Position numbers and translations under genes: made by a program. From positions 517-31,397 of the forward strand of contig DFDI01000033.1 of the NCBI GenBank assembly GCA_002367635.1: a stretch of 30,881 nt of DNA, in the 5' to 3' direction. A model generated the notes under the pieces. That model did no database searches, was not told the origin of the DNA, and saw only the letters and a program-made list of their open reading frames with translations. The DNA comes from Betaproteobacteria bacterium UBA3031 (GTDB lineage Bacteria > Pseudomonadota > Gammaproteobacteria > Burkholderiales > Eutrophovitaceae). Below are positions 24,394 through 30,881 of the stretch, one piece after another (position 1 is the stretch's first letter; every line of letters begins with the position of its first letter).

Positions 24394-24811
24394 TTATCTG
24401 AAGACCATCATTTGAATTTGATTCGCCAAATCACGCTTCGCAGCTCCAGACAAAAGGTGGCCTACTTCATTACGCTGCCCGTGCGACTCAACACAAATTT
24501 TCAAATAATTCCCTGAAGTTTGCTCTAACGAGAGCCGCAACCAGTAGCGATTGAAGGTGCTCTTTTGATACGTGCATGACAAGCTGGATTCGAAAACGAT
24601 TTGGTCTCCGTCAATCCGTATCAACTCATAATCATCACTTTTTTTTCAAACACCAATACGCGACACCAAGTGCGACACATTCCAAACTTGCGTAGGGCAA
24701 AACCATCCAAGCCCCTTGCGTGGCAAAGCCGATCGCAATGGCAACTGTCACGACACCAAGAAGTATGAACACGGTGGCAACTGAAGAACAAGCGCCATCA
24801 GGCCTTCGCAT
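24394..24811 (-). pseudogene. DUF2244 family membrane protein, frameshifted at an A8 run
   Basis: Two minus-strand frames together make one DUF2244 protein. The first (24635-24811, 58 aa) has a membrane hairpin with GFATQGAWMVLPYASLE, the DUF2244 signature region, and ends YWCLKKK-stop. The second continues with SDDYELIRIDGDQIVF and runs to the stop at 24394-24396. The join is an eight-A run (minus strand; plus 24639-24646). Removing one A restores a single frame of 138 aa, close to family length. It sits directly upstream of cox2, where DUF2244 genes are often found. It may be a true pseudogene, a homopolymer sequencing error, or a gene expressed by slippage. Confidence 0.8.
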
Positions 24812-24821
24812 TAAGATTTAT

Positions 24822-24844
24822 GGAACGCTAAGCTAAGCGTTTCC
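24822..24844. repeat. Inverted repeat upstream of the DUF2244 gene
   Basis: GGAACGCT (24822-24829) and AGCGTTTCC (24836-24844) form an 8-bp inverted repeat with one bulged base, ending 11 nt before the DUF2244 start codon on the minus strand. No T run follows. It could be an operator or leader hairpin. The rest of the 184-nt gap between bioC and DUF2244 (24812-24995) is AT-rich without an ORF I can support. Confidence 0.45.
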
Positions 24845-24995
24845 TGTTCAGTCGAATGTTTCACTACTAGACTACTTTCATCAAAAATCAAAAATGTTCC
24901 TTAATTGCTTCTTAAAATTACTGTAGCACACCACTTTGCGACACCCCGAATAAAAGATTAGAAGCGGAACTAAATTACATACGAGCAACAATCGC

Positions 24996-25835
24996 TCAAG
25001 TCTTTGAGACTTTAATATCAATCACTTTTTTCCCCTTAGGTGAGGTTCTTGTTGGAGGTCGCCAAGCGTGACCGAACACCAACTCACAGGTCATAGTTAC
25101 TCGACCGCCTTCGACTCCGCTCGACTGCTCCGCAAGAGACCGGATAACACCCGTACCTAACAGACCAACTTTGGAGTGAGCCTCCGGCGCAGCCGACCCA
25201 TGAGCGCGAACGTCTCTGATCATGGACACCGCGTCAGCATAGGTGAGCGTCAGCTCCTCCATCTCCACGACCGGATCAGCAAATGATGTCTCCATCAATT
25301 GATCACCTAAATCGTGCATGTCTAGATGTGCGCACAAACGAAAACCGCGCTTCGCGTCCGTTCGCTTCAACTCTTTCAGAGTGTCGGGCCCCAAGGACGA
25401 AAATATAAATAAGCCCCCAGGCTTCAAAATACGGTATACCTCCGCTAGGGCTAGCGTTAACTCGTTACATGCAGAGAAAAAAGGTAAATCTAGATTCGAA
25501 TACACCATATCCACCGAAGCCGGAGCAAAAGGTAGTGCCGCAAGATCACCACAAACACTTAATTGCTTAGCCGTCCAGGGAAAGCCGAAACCAACTCTAG
25601 GACGCCTCGTTGCCAGCCGAGATTCGGAGAAATCGAAGCCTATGAGCTGCGGCTTTGACGGGAATCTCTTTTTTAGACTATGGGACCCGAAGCCAGAAAC
25701 CAGTATTACCTTAGGCTCCAGACGAAGAATTTCGAGCCGAGCATCAAGACGTTTAGCGACTTCATCATAGAGAAATGTTTGATGGTCAGAGCGACTAAAA
25801 CATTCATTGATCGTAGCTCTGACTCGACCTTTCAT
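24996..25835 (-). CDS. bioC: Malonyl-ACP O-methyltransferase BioC
   Basis: Methylates malonyl-ACP to disguise it for fatty-acid synthesis of the biotin pimelate moiety. The 279-aa product is a class I SAM methyltransferase. Family features: the N-terminal INECFSRSDHQTFLYDEVAKRL (AAxxYxxxAxxQ-like region), the acidic loop motif GFDFSESRL, the DMVYSNLDLPF stretch in place of the usual SNLALQW, EVYRILKPGGLFIFSSLGPDTLKEL, and LTLTYADAVSMIRDVRAHG near the end. SAM motif I is degenerate (VSGFGSHS). The ATG abuts the bioB stop directly (TAAATG), which makes a biotin role very likely. The bioF, bioH/other and bioD genes are not in the window. Confidence 0.88.
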   Translation of the reverse strand: MKGRVRATINECFSRSDHQTFLYDEVAKRLDARLEILRLEPKVILVSGFGSHSLKKRFPSKPQLIGFDFSESRLATRRPRVGFGFPWTAKQLSVCGDLAALPFAPASVDMVYSNLDLPFFSACNELTLALAEVYRILKPGGLFIFSSLGPDTLKELKRTDAKRGFRLCAHLDMHDLGDQLMETSFADPVVEMEELTLTYADAVSMIRDVRAHGSAAPEAHSKVGLLGTGVIRSLAEQSSGVEGGRVTMTCELVFGHAWRPPTRTSPKGKKVIDIKVSKT

Positions 25836-26837
25836 TTAACGGTATACGTTATCTGTTGGCACCAGCCCAAGCCGCTCAAATAGTTCATCATCGCCGTACG
25901 CTGTCGCATTTGGTGTGGTCAACAGCTTCTCTCCATAAAACACCGAGTTAGCCCCCGCCAAAAAACAAAGTGCCTGCATCTCATCTGACATATCATGCCT
26001 GCCAGCAGATAACCGAACCATAGCCTTCGGCATTGAAATTCTAGCCGCAGCAATAGTTCTAACGAACTCGATCGGATCAATACCCTCTGCACCAGCCATT
26101 GGAGTACCTTGAACTTTCACCAAATTATTAATTGGAACGCTTTGAGGGTATGGGTCCATATTCGCGAGCTGGGCGATCATATCGGCCCGATCATCACGTG
26201 ACTCACCCATTCCAATGATGCCACCACAGCAAACCGACACGCCCGCATCTCTAACTCGCTGTAGCGTTTCATGTCGATCGCCTTGCGAACGGGTTGAAAT
26301 GATTTCACCATAGTGATCAGCCGACGTATCAATATTGTGATTGTAATAATCCAATCCTGCATCTTTCAGCACCTCGGCTTGACCATCCTTGAGCAAACCC
26401 AGCGTGGCACACGTTTCCAACCCAAGAGATTTCACTGCCGCAACCATCTCGGCGACTTTTAATACGTCTCTATCCTTAGGCCCTCTCCACGCAGCACCCA
26501 TACAAAAACGGCTCGCACCCTTTGCTTTAGCTTCGCTGGCCGCCCTAACAACGTCGTCTAGCGCCATCAACTCATCGTCCACTACGCCGGTATTAAACCG
26601 AATCGACTGAGGACAATATCCACAGTCTTCCGGGCAACCACCCGTCTTAATCGAAATCAAGGTAGATAGTTGTATCGCATTAGGCTTGAAATGTTGCCTG
26701 TGCACTTTCTGCGCATCAAACAAAAGATCCATTAACGGTTGCTCAAAAAGATTTTTAACCTTCGTCGCCGTCCAACCATACGCAACCTCAGAAGGCGAGG
26801 GGCTAATGTCCATAATTTCTAATGGCTCCACGTTCAA
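25836..26837 (-). CDS. bioB: Biotin synthase
   Basis: Radical-SAM enzyme that inserts sulfur into dethiobiotin. The 333-aa product has the cluster motif Cys68-x3-Cys72-x2-Cys75 (GGCPEDCGYC). Further landmarks: FCMGAAWRGPKDRD, the YYNHNIDTSADHY segment, GGIIGMGES, NNLVKVQGTPM and RLSAGR with the arginine that ligates the [2Fe-2S] cluster, ending in the ANSVFYGEKLLTTPN stretch. The TTG at 26837 is preceded by AGGAG at 5 nt, which I take as the start; an ATG at 26813 is the alternative. It is followed without a gap by bioC. No BirA-type operator is recognisable upstream. Confidence 0.96.
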   Translation of the reverse strand: MNVEPLEIMDISPSPSEVAYGWTATKVKNLFEQPLMDLLFDAQKVHRQHFKPNAIQLSTLISIKTGGCPEDCGYCPQSIRFNTGVVDDELMALDDVVRAASEAKAKGASRFCMGAAWRGPKDRDVLKVAEMVAAVKSLGLETCATLGLLKDGQAEVLKDAGLDYYNHNIDTSADHYGEIISTRSQGDRHETLQRVRDAGVSVCCGGIIGMGESRDDRADMIAQLANMDPYPQSVPINNLVKVQGTPMAGAEGIDPIEFVRTIAAARISMPKAMVRLSAGRHDMSDEMQALCFLAGANSVFYGEKLLTTPNATAYGDDELFERLGLVPTDNVYR

Positions 26838-26924
26838 ATCGTCTCCTATCCATTCAGTTATTAAGCGGCCTCATCACCACCTCTGCTCTTAAACCTAAAA
26901 ATATGGCATATTCGGTTCGAGTGA

Positions 26925-26940
26925 GGCCAAATGTTTGGCC
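26925..26940. repeat. Perfect palindrome between bioB and trmL
   Basis: GGCCAAA (26925-26931) and TTTGGCC (26934-26940) form a perfect 7-bp inverted repeat with a 2-nt centre in the divergent gap, 88 nt from the bioB start and 51 nt from the trmL start. The length and symmetry suit a dimeric repressor site. I do not recognise it as a known BirA, BioQ or BioR operator. Confidence 0.5.
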
Positions 26941-26991
26941 CAACAAATAAACTCTTTATCAAAATTATTTTTTGCAGGCACAAGTATAATC

Positions 26992-27456
26992 ATGTTTAGC
27001 GTAATCTTATATCAACCTGAAATTCCCCCGAATACCGGCAACATTATTCGCTTGTGTGCGAACACTGGTTGCAACCTAGATCTCATTGAACCTTTAGGGT
27101 TCCATTGGGATGATAAAGCGCTCATTCGTGCTGGTCTCGACTACCATGAATTTGCGCAAACTCAAAAATACTCAAGCTGGGAAATGTGGCGTAATAACCA
27201 CCAAGATTGCCGAGTAGTCGCCTTCACAACAAAGGGCTCAAGCAGATATGACCGCTTCAAATTCCAAACCGGTGATTGTCTCTTATTTGGGCCAGAAACT
27301 CGCGGGCTCCCCGACAACGTTCTAGAGGACTTCCCAACCGAGCTTCGACTCCGAATCCCCATGCTATCAACAAGCAGAAGCTTAAATCTATCAAACACGG
27401 TTTCTATCGGCATATTCGAAGCCTGGCGACAAATAGAGTTCGGCGGTAACAAATAA
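26992..27456 (+). CDS. trmL: tRNA (cytidine34/uridine34-2'-O)-methyltransferase TrmL
   Basis: SPOUT methyltransferase that 2'-O-methylates the wobble base of tRNA-Leu. From the ATG at 26992 the product is 154 aa, the normal TrmL length, beginning MFSVILYQPEIPPNTGNIIR, which is the family start; the longer frame adds residues of no similarity. SPOUT motifs: LLFGPETRGLP near residues 100-110 and SLNLSNTVSI near 128-138, which form the knotted SAM site. It lies between bioB (divergent) and gpsA (convergent, 16 nt). The Shine-Dalgarno is weak. Formerly called yibK or cspR. Confidence 0.95.
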   Translation: MFSVILYQPEIPPNTGNIIRLCANTGCNLDLIEPLGFHWDDKALIRAGLDYHEFAQTQKYSSWEMWRNNHQDCRVVAFTTKGSSRYDRFKFQTGDCLLFGPETRGLPDNVLEDFPTELRLRIPMLSTSRSLNLSNTVSIGIFEAWRQIEFGGNK

Positions 27457-27472
27457 TCACGTCGACTCTAGG

Positions 27473-28459
27473 TTAAGCCTCTGACTTCGGTGCGCGCGCA
27501 AACAGTTCCGCTGCCGCGTCTCGAGGAGATATTTCGGCAGATAAAACCCGCGTTACGGCCACGGTAATTGGCATTTCAACTTTAAGACGACGGGCTAACA
27601 ACATGACTTCATTTGCCGCATGCACGCCTTCAGCCACTTGACCCAGCGCCTTCTCAGCCTCTCGGAGAGATTTACCTAAACCCAACGCATAACCAAGTCG
27701 TCGGTTACGAGATAAATCACTGAAACACGTCAGCGCCAAATCCCCCATGCCAGATAAGCCCATAAATGTTTCTGGTTTAGCGCCCAAAGCAATGCCAAGC
27801 CTACACACCTCACTCAAGCCTCGCGTCACAAGCCCAGCCAAGGCACTTGCACCAATCCCTAACGCATCCCCCATCCCCGCAGCAATCGCAATTACATTTT
27901 TAACGGCACCACCCACGGACACACCGATCACATCATCATTAAAGTAAGTCCGAACTCCACCCTGAAGCAACACACCGGAAAACACATCTGATGTAGACGA
28001 ATCCCTAGACGCAAGACTAACAACTGTGGACTTTTGCTCGCCCACATCCCTCGCGAAACTAGGCCCAGAAAGAATGGCGTAGCGCGCCTTGCGCGCAACG
28101 TCTTCGACCACCTGAAATGGTAATAAACCAGTGTCAACCTCAAAACCTTTGCAGGTAATTAGGTAGGGAATTCCATCGCCGACGATTGACTGACATTCTT
28201 TGACAGACTGACGCAACCCCTTAGTTGGGACGGCCATCACGATGCCTGACGCGCCATCAAGCGCCGAATCTAAGATATTAGTAACTTGAACGCCTTCAGA
28301 TAACGAAACCCCAGGAAGATATCGTTGATTTTCTCTGTGCTGCTTCATGCTGCCAACTAACTCAGCGTTAGCGCCATAAAGACTCACCAAAGATGATCTA
28401 CCGATGGAGACGGCTAATGCCGTTCCCCAGGCGCCCGCTCCAATAACCGCAATCTTCAT
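27473..28459 (-). CDS. gpsA: Glycerol-3-phosphate dehydrogenase [NAD(P)+]
   Basis: Reduces dihydroxyacetone phosphate to sn-glycerol 3-phosphate for phospholipid synthesis. I use ATG 28459, giving 328 aa starting MKIAVIGAGAWGTALA, with GGGAG 5 nt upstream; a longer frame from 28477 adds six residues. Landmarks: the Rossmann GAGAWG at 8-13, VMAVPTKGLRQ, the TCKGFE motif, AILSGPSFARDV, the catalytic Lys in VGGAVKNVIAIAAG and TCFSDLSRNRRLGYALG. It is downstream of secB by 66 nt and likely in one unit with rhodanese-grxC-secB. Confidence 0.97.
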   Translation of the reverse strand: MKIAVIGAGAWGTALAVSIGRSSLVSLYGANAELVGSMKQHRENQRYLPGVSLSEGVQVTNILDSALDGASGIVMAVPTKGLRQSVKECQSIVGDGIPYLITCKGFEVDTGLLPFQVVEDVARKARYAILSGPSFARDVGEQKSTVVSLASRDSSTSDVFSGVLLQGGVRTYFNDDVIGVSVGGAVKNVIAIAAGMGDALGIGASALAGLVTRGLSEVCRLGIALGAKPETFMGLSGMGDLALTCFSDLSRNRRLGYALGLGKSLREAEKALGQVAEGVHAANEVMLLARRLKVEMPITVAVTRVLSAEISPRDAAAELFARAPKSEA

Positions 28460-28525
28460 CTCATCTCCCAGAACCACTCAAACGACCAACCCCTCAGATA
28501 CTGAGACGGTTACTCGCGAAAAGAA

Positions 28526-28990
28526 TCAATGCTTTGTCGCCTCACTACTCTCTGGGGTAGCCTGCCCTTCCTTACGCGCTCGATAAACTGCTTCAAAATT
28601 CATCGGCTGCAACAAGACCGGCGGAAATCCAGCCTTGGAAACCGCATCAGATATTGTCTCTCTTAAATATGGAAAGATGATATTTGGCGCCGCAATACCC
28701 AACGTCATTTCTAACGGATCATCACTCAAATTACGAATTTGAAATACCCCCGCCTGGCTCGCCTCTACCAAAAAGAGGGTTACATCCTCAATCTTCGCGG
28801 TTACCGTCGCCTTCACCAGAACCTCATAAAAACCATCCTTTAACGCCTGAGCTGTATTATTCATCGTAATTTCAATTTGGGGTGCCCCCTTCTGCCCAAA
28901 CACTCCAGGCGCACCAGGCACCTCTAGGGACAGGTCTTTTACGTATAACTTCTCAATCAAAAATACTGGCTTATCGTTATTTTCACTCAT
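28526..28990 (-). CDS. secB: Protein-export chaperone SecB
   Basis: Tetrameric cytosolic chaperone that keeps preproteins unfolded and hands them to SecA. The 154-aa length is normal. Landmarks: FLIEKLYVKDLSLEVPGAP at the N terminus (residues 9-28 region), EVLVKATVTAKIEDVTLFLVE in the middle, and IIFPYLRETISDAVSKAGFPP, which holds the conserved SecB helix, followed by LQPMNFEAVY. The gene order grxC-secB-gpsA is conserved across Proteobacteria. It lies 30 nt after grxC. Confidence 0.97.
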   Translation of the reverse strand: MSENNDKPVFLIEKLYVKDLSLEVPGAPGVFGQKGAPQIEITMNNTAQALKDGFYEVLVKATVTAKIEDVTLFLVEASQAGVFQIRNLSDDPLEMTLGIAAPNIIFPYLRETISDAVSKAGFPPVLLQPMNFEAVYRARKEGQATPESSEATKH

Positions 28991-29020
28991 GATTTTTTAA
29001 ATAGTCTTGTTTTATGTTAA

Positions 29021-29305
29021 TCAGGAACCATCTCGCAAAAGCACATCTAGATCTCCACTCTTCTCAAGAGAGACGACGTCATCATGACCACCGATATGAC
29101 GGCCGCCGATATAAATTTGTGGCACAGTTCTTCTACCTGTTCGCTCCATCATTTCGGCTCGACGATCTGGCTGCTCATCCAAATTGATCTTGTTGATAAT
29201 AGCGCCTTTTGAGGCCAATAACCTCTCAGCGCGCACACAGTACGGACACCAATCGGTGCAGTACATAATGACCTCAACGGTCGAGCTTTCAGCTTGGCCA
29301 ACCAA
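29021..29305 (-). CDS. grxC: Glutaredoxin 3
   Basis: Glutathione-dependent dithiol oxidoreductase of the cytosol. The 94-aa product has the active site Cys20-Pro-Tyr-Cys23, the TVPQIYIG cis-proline motif and the GGHDD motif that binds glutathione. The start is a TTG (29303-29305) preceded by a full AGGAGG at 7 nt; the next in-frame ATG (29266) falls inside the first beta strand and would destroy the fold. It lies between the rhodanese gene (26 nt upstream) and secB. Confidence 0.95.
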   Translation of the reverse strand: MVGQAESSTVEVIMYCTDWCPYCVRAERLLASKGAIINKINLDEQPDRRAEMMERTGRRTVPQIYIGGRHIGGHDDVVSLEKSGDLDVLLRDGS

Positions 29306-29331
29306 TTGCCTTCCTCCTCAGTAATTGGAAA

Positions 29332-29763
29332 TTACTTCCCTACTCTCGATGTAGGCAGGCTGGCTTGGGTCCACGCAGACATGCCGCCAATTAATACATG
29401 CAAATCATCAAACCCTTCTTTAGCAAGTAACTTTTGAGCCGTTCGAGATTTAGCGCCTGACGCACAAACCAACGCGATTGGATGTTTCTCAAATTTTTTC
29501 AGTTCATGCGCCCGCTCCTTGAGAGAACCAAAGGGCATATTTTTGGCCCCCACAATACTACCGGCTTCAAAATCCTTCGCCTCCCGCACATCGATTACAG
29601 TGGCGTGCTTACGATTTATCAGTTGCACCAGCGCCTGAGGCCCTAGCCCTCCGGAAGTTGCATCACCCAACATCAATCTAGGGATAATCAGATAACCAGC
29701 ACTGACAAGGACGGCTATAACAAGCCAACTGTTTGACGAAATAAAATCCATTGTTGACACCAT
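29332..29763 (-). CDS. Membrane-anchored rhodanese-like protein
   Basis: A 143-aa protein with one N-terminal membrane helix (about residues 9-30) and a single rhodanese domain facing the cytosol or periplasm; the topology is not settled by the sequence. The active-site loop is CASGAKSR with Cys100, and the domain entry reads TVIDVREAKDFEAGSI. Single-domain rhodaneses carry sulfane sulfur as a persulfide. The same gene precedes grxC-secB in Pseudomonas and relatives. GGAG lies 4 nt from the ATG at 29763. It heads the rhodanese-grxC-secB-gpsA unit. The family is sometimes labelled YibN. Confidence 0.92.
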   Translation of the reverse strand: MVSTMDFISSNSWLVIAVLVSAGYLIIPRLMLGDATSGGLGPQALVQLINRKHATVIDVREAKDFEAGSIVGAKNMPFGSLKERAHELKKFEKHPIALVCASGAKSRTAQKLLAKEGFDDLHVLIGGMSAWTQASLPTSRVGK

Positions 29764-29974
29764 ACATCTCCAGCGAGTTATATAAGCCTTCAGTCAGCCC
29801 ATCTCACGGCCTGGTACTGACCCGCACCAAACCACAGTCTGTTTATGAAAACATATAGGCAGTAAAGTACTGCTTTGAAGTGAAATTTTACTGAAATTTG
29901 TCGCTCAAGGCTAAATTAGTCATCATACCGATTAAAATATGCAAATGATTATTTAGTTTTTAGGTTAAGGGGAT
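29764..29974. promoter_or_regulatory. Divergent intergenic region between rhodanese and gpmA
   Basis: A 211-nt gap that must hold promoters for the minus-strand rhodanese unit and the plus-strand gpmA gene. It is AT-rich from about 29850 onward, with a TAAAAT at 29933-29938 as a possible -10 for gpmA but no convincing -35 partner. No ORF or strong hairpin is seen. Confidence 0.4.
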
Positions 29975-30718
29975 ATGAAAAAATTAGTACTCTTGCGACA
30001 CGGGGAAAGCATTTGGAATCAAGAAAACAAATTCACAGGTTGGATGGATGTAGACCTCAGTGATAAGGGCGTTCGCGAGGCGAAAGAAGCAGGTGCGCTA
30101 CTTAAAAGGGAAGGGTTTCATTTCGATCGGGCGTTTGGATCAATGCTAAAAAGGGCGATCCGTACGATGTGGCTCACACTCGAGGAGTTGGATCAGGCTT
30201 GGGTCCCCCAATCGCTTACGTGGCGTTTAAACGAACGACATTACGGCGCACTTCAGGGACTAAATAAATCAGAAACCGCCAAAAAATTTGGAGATGACCA
30301 AGTCTTGATTTGGCGTCGGAGTTATGACACGCCTCCTCCACCGCTTGAAAATAAGTCACCTATGGACCCAAAATTAGACAACAGATATAGCTCGGTTCCA
30401 AACAAGGATCTCCCGCTTACTGAATGCCTCAAAGATACCGTCAACAGATTCCTACCCTTTTGGGAAGAGACCATAGCCCCCCTAATTTTGAATGGGGAGA
30501 AACTCCTAATCGTGGCGCACGGAAATACGCTGCGCGCATTAATTAAACACCTCGATCACATCAGTGAAACTGACATCATTGACCTAAACGTGCCCACCGG
30601 GATCCCTCTTGTTTATGAACTAAATGATGCGTTACAGCCCATTAAAAAATATTATCTTGGAGACGAATCCAAAGCGCAGGCTGCCGCTGCTGCAGTCGCG
30701 ACTCAAACAAAGAGGTAA
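29975..30718 (+). CDS. gpmA: 2,3-bisphosphoglycerate-dependent phosphoglycerate mutase
   Basis: Interconverts 3- and 2-phosphoglycerate in glycolysis and gluconeogenesis. The 247-aa length is normal. The active site has RHGES with the phosphorylated His9, then Glu87 in RLNERHYGAL and the second histidine His182 in VAHGNTLRAL. SYDTPPPPL and the PLTECLKDT segment are typical of the dPGM family. The C-terminal tail is Ala-rich, as usual. AAGGGG lies just before the ATG. It is followed after 9 nt by the envC-like gene. Many relatives carry the cofactor-independent gpmI at this site, so the dPGM type is a lineage trait. Confidence 0.97.
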   Translation: MKKLVLLRHGESIWNQENKFTGWMDVDLSDKGVREAKEAGALLKREGFHFDRAFGSMLKRAIRTMWLTLEELDQAWVPQSLTWRLNERHYGALQGLNKSETAKKFGDDQVLIWRRSYDTPPPPLENKSPMDPKLDNRYSSVPNKDLPLTECLKDTVNRFLPFWEETIAPLILNGEKLLIVAHGNTLRALIKHLDHISETDIIDLNVPTGIPLVYELNDALQPIKKYYLGDESKAQAAAAAVATQTKR

Positions 30719-30727
30719 TAAATAAAA

Positions 30728-30881
30728 ATGAATGGCATTCGCTTCCTCACAATGCTCGCAGGCTTACTGCTGGCGTGTACCCATGTAACGACCATTGCCG
30801 CCGACAACATCCAAGAGAAAATTAAAAATACGGATCAAAAAATATTAAAGGAGCAGAAAAAAATAAAAGAAGAGCAAGCCA
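30728..30881 (+). CDS. EnvC-like murein hydrolase activator, N-terminal part (cut by window edge)
   Basis: The first 51 codons of a gene running off the window. They encode a signal sequence (MNGIRFLTMLAGLLLAC, then THVTTIAA) and the start of a strongly charged coiled coil rich in Lys, Glu and Gln (QEKIKNTDQKILKEQKKIKE). This matches the N terminus of EnvC-type M23 proteins, which follow the phosphoglycerate mutase gene in Pseudomonas and others. EnvC binds the FtsX periplasmic loop and activates amidases at the septum. Cys17 could act as a lipobox, but the LLAC context is imperfect; cleavage after IAA is as likely. The M23 domain is not in view. Confidence 0.65.
   Translation, partial: MNGIRFLTMLAGLLLACTHVTTIAADNIQEKIKNTDQKILKEQKKIKEEQA

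Noticed and set aside
24635..24650. A AAA AAG as a dnaX-like programmed -1 frameshift site in the DUF2244 gene
   Set aside because: The heptamer is in register, but the continuing DUF2244 frame is +1 (or -2), and the -1 frame stops after a few codons.
25318..25770. A 150-aa plus-strand open frame
   Set aside because: It is antisense to bioC and shows no domain-like pattern.
26838..26991. A BirA operator upstream of bioB
   Set aside because: I could not find the expected TTGTAAACC/GGTTTACAA half-sites at the right spacing.
1..30881. CRISPR arrays, IS elements, prophage, toxin-antitoxin or defence genes
   Set aside because: No direct-repeat array, transposase, integrase or recognised defence motif was seen; the window is core genome throughout.

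Overview
The window looks like a housekeeping stretch of a gammaproteobacterial chromosome of moderate G+C (by eye a little under 50 percent). The evidence is gene order: prs/tRNA-Gln/ispE/lolB/TPR, fdx/coaD/rsmD/M16/M16 divergent from ftsY/ftsE/ftsX/rpoH, an aa3/caa3-type cytochrome c oxidase cluster, and trmL/gpsA/secB/grxC/rhodanese/gpmA/envC. All are familiar neighbourhoods of Gammaproteobacteria, partly shared with Betaproteobacteria. No phage, IS element, CRISPR array or defence island is visible, and coding density is very high, with many 1-14 nt stop/start overlaps. No stretch over 300 bases lacks a gene.

Layout. 1-3838 (minus strand): start of prs, tRNA-Gln(UUG), ispE, lolB and a lipid-envelope-linked TPR protein. 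4072-8832 (plus): a four-gene Gld-like ABC cassette (ATPase, permease, GldG-like, DUF4340), then mutM. 8834-12891 (minus): ferredoxin, coaD, rsmD and an M16 peptidase pair (one active, one lacking the zinc site). 13025-16521 (plus): ftsY-ftsE-ftsX and rpoH. 16564-24327 (minus): cox2-cox1-small assembly protein-ctaG-DUF2970-cox3, and surf1-CxxxC protein-ctaB-sco1, interrupted by a plus-strand DUF2909 gene. 24394-24811: a DUF2244 gene broken by a frameshift at an A8 run. 24996-26837 (minus): bioB-bioC. 26992-27456 (plus): trmL. 27473-29763 (minus): rhodanese-grxC-secB-gpsA. 29975-30881 (plus): gpmA and the start of an envC-like gene.

How the genes work together. The oxidase region encodes subunits I, II (with fused cytochrome c) and III, plus a near-complete assembly kit: CtaG and Sco for copper, SURF1 and CtaB for heme, and three small membrane proteins. 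The heme A synthase gene ctaA, which normally sits between the CxxxC protein and ctaB, is absent here. FtsY (membrane protein targeting) and FtsEX (activation of septal peptidoglycan hydrolases through EnvC) are linked to the heat-shock sigma factor. The EnvC-like partner begins at the far end of the window.

The most notable regulatory feature is a perfect CIRCE operator (the HrcA repressor site) just upstream of rpoH. It is embedded in a perfect 13-9-13 inverted repeat and overlaps the likely transcription start. This suggests the sigma-32 gene itself is under HrcA/GroEL control. I did not find an unmistakably new multi-gene system; the findings are mostly regulatory and evolutionary oddities in a core-genome region.
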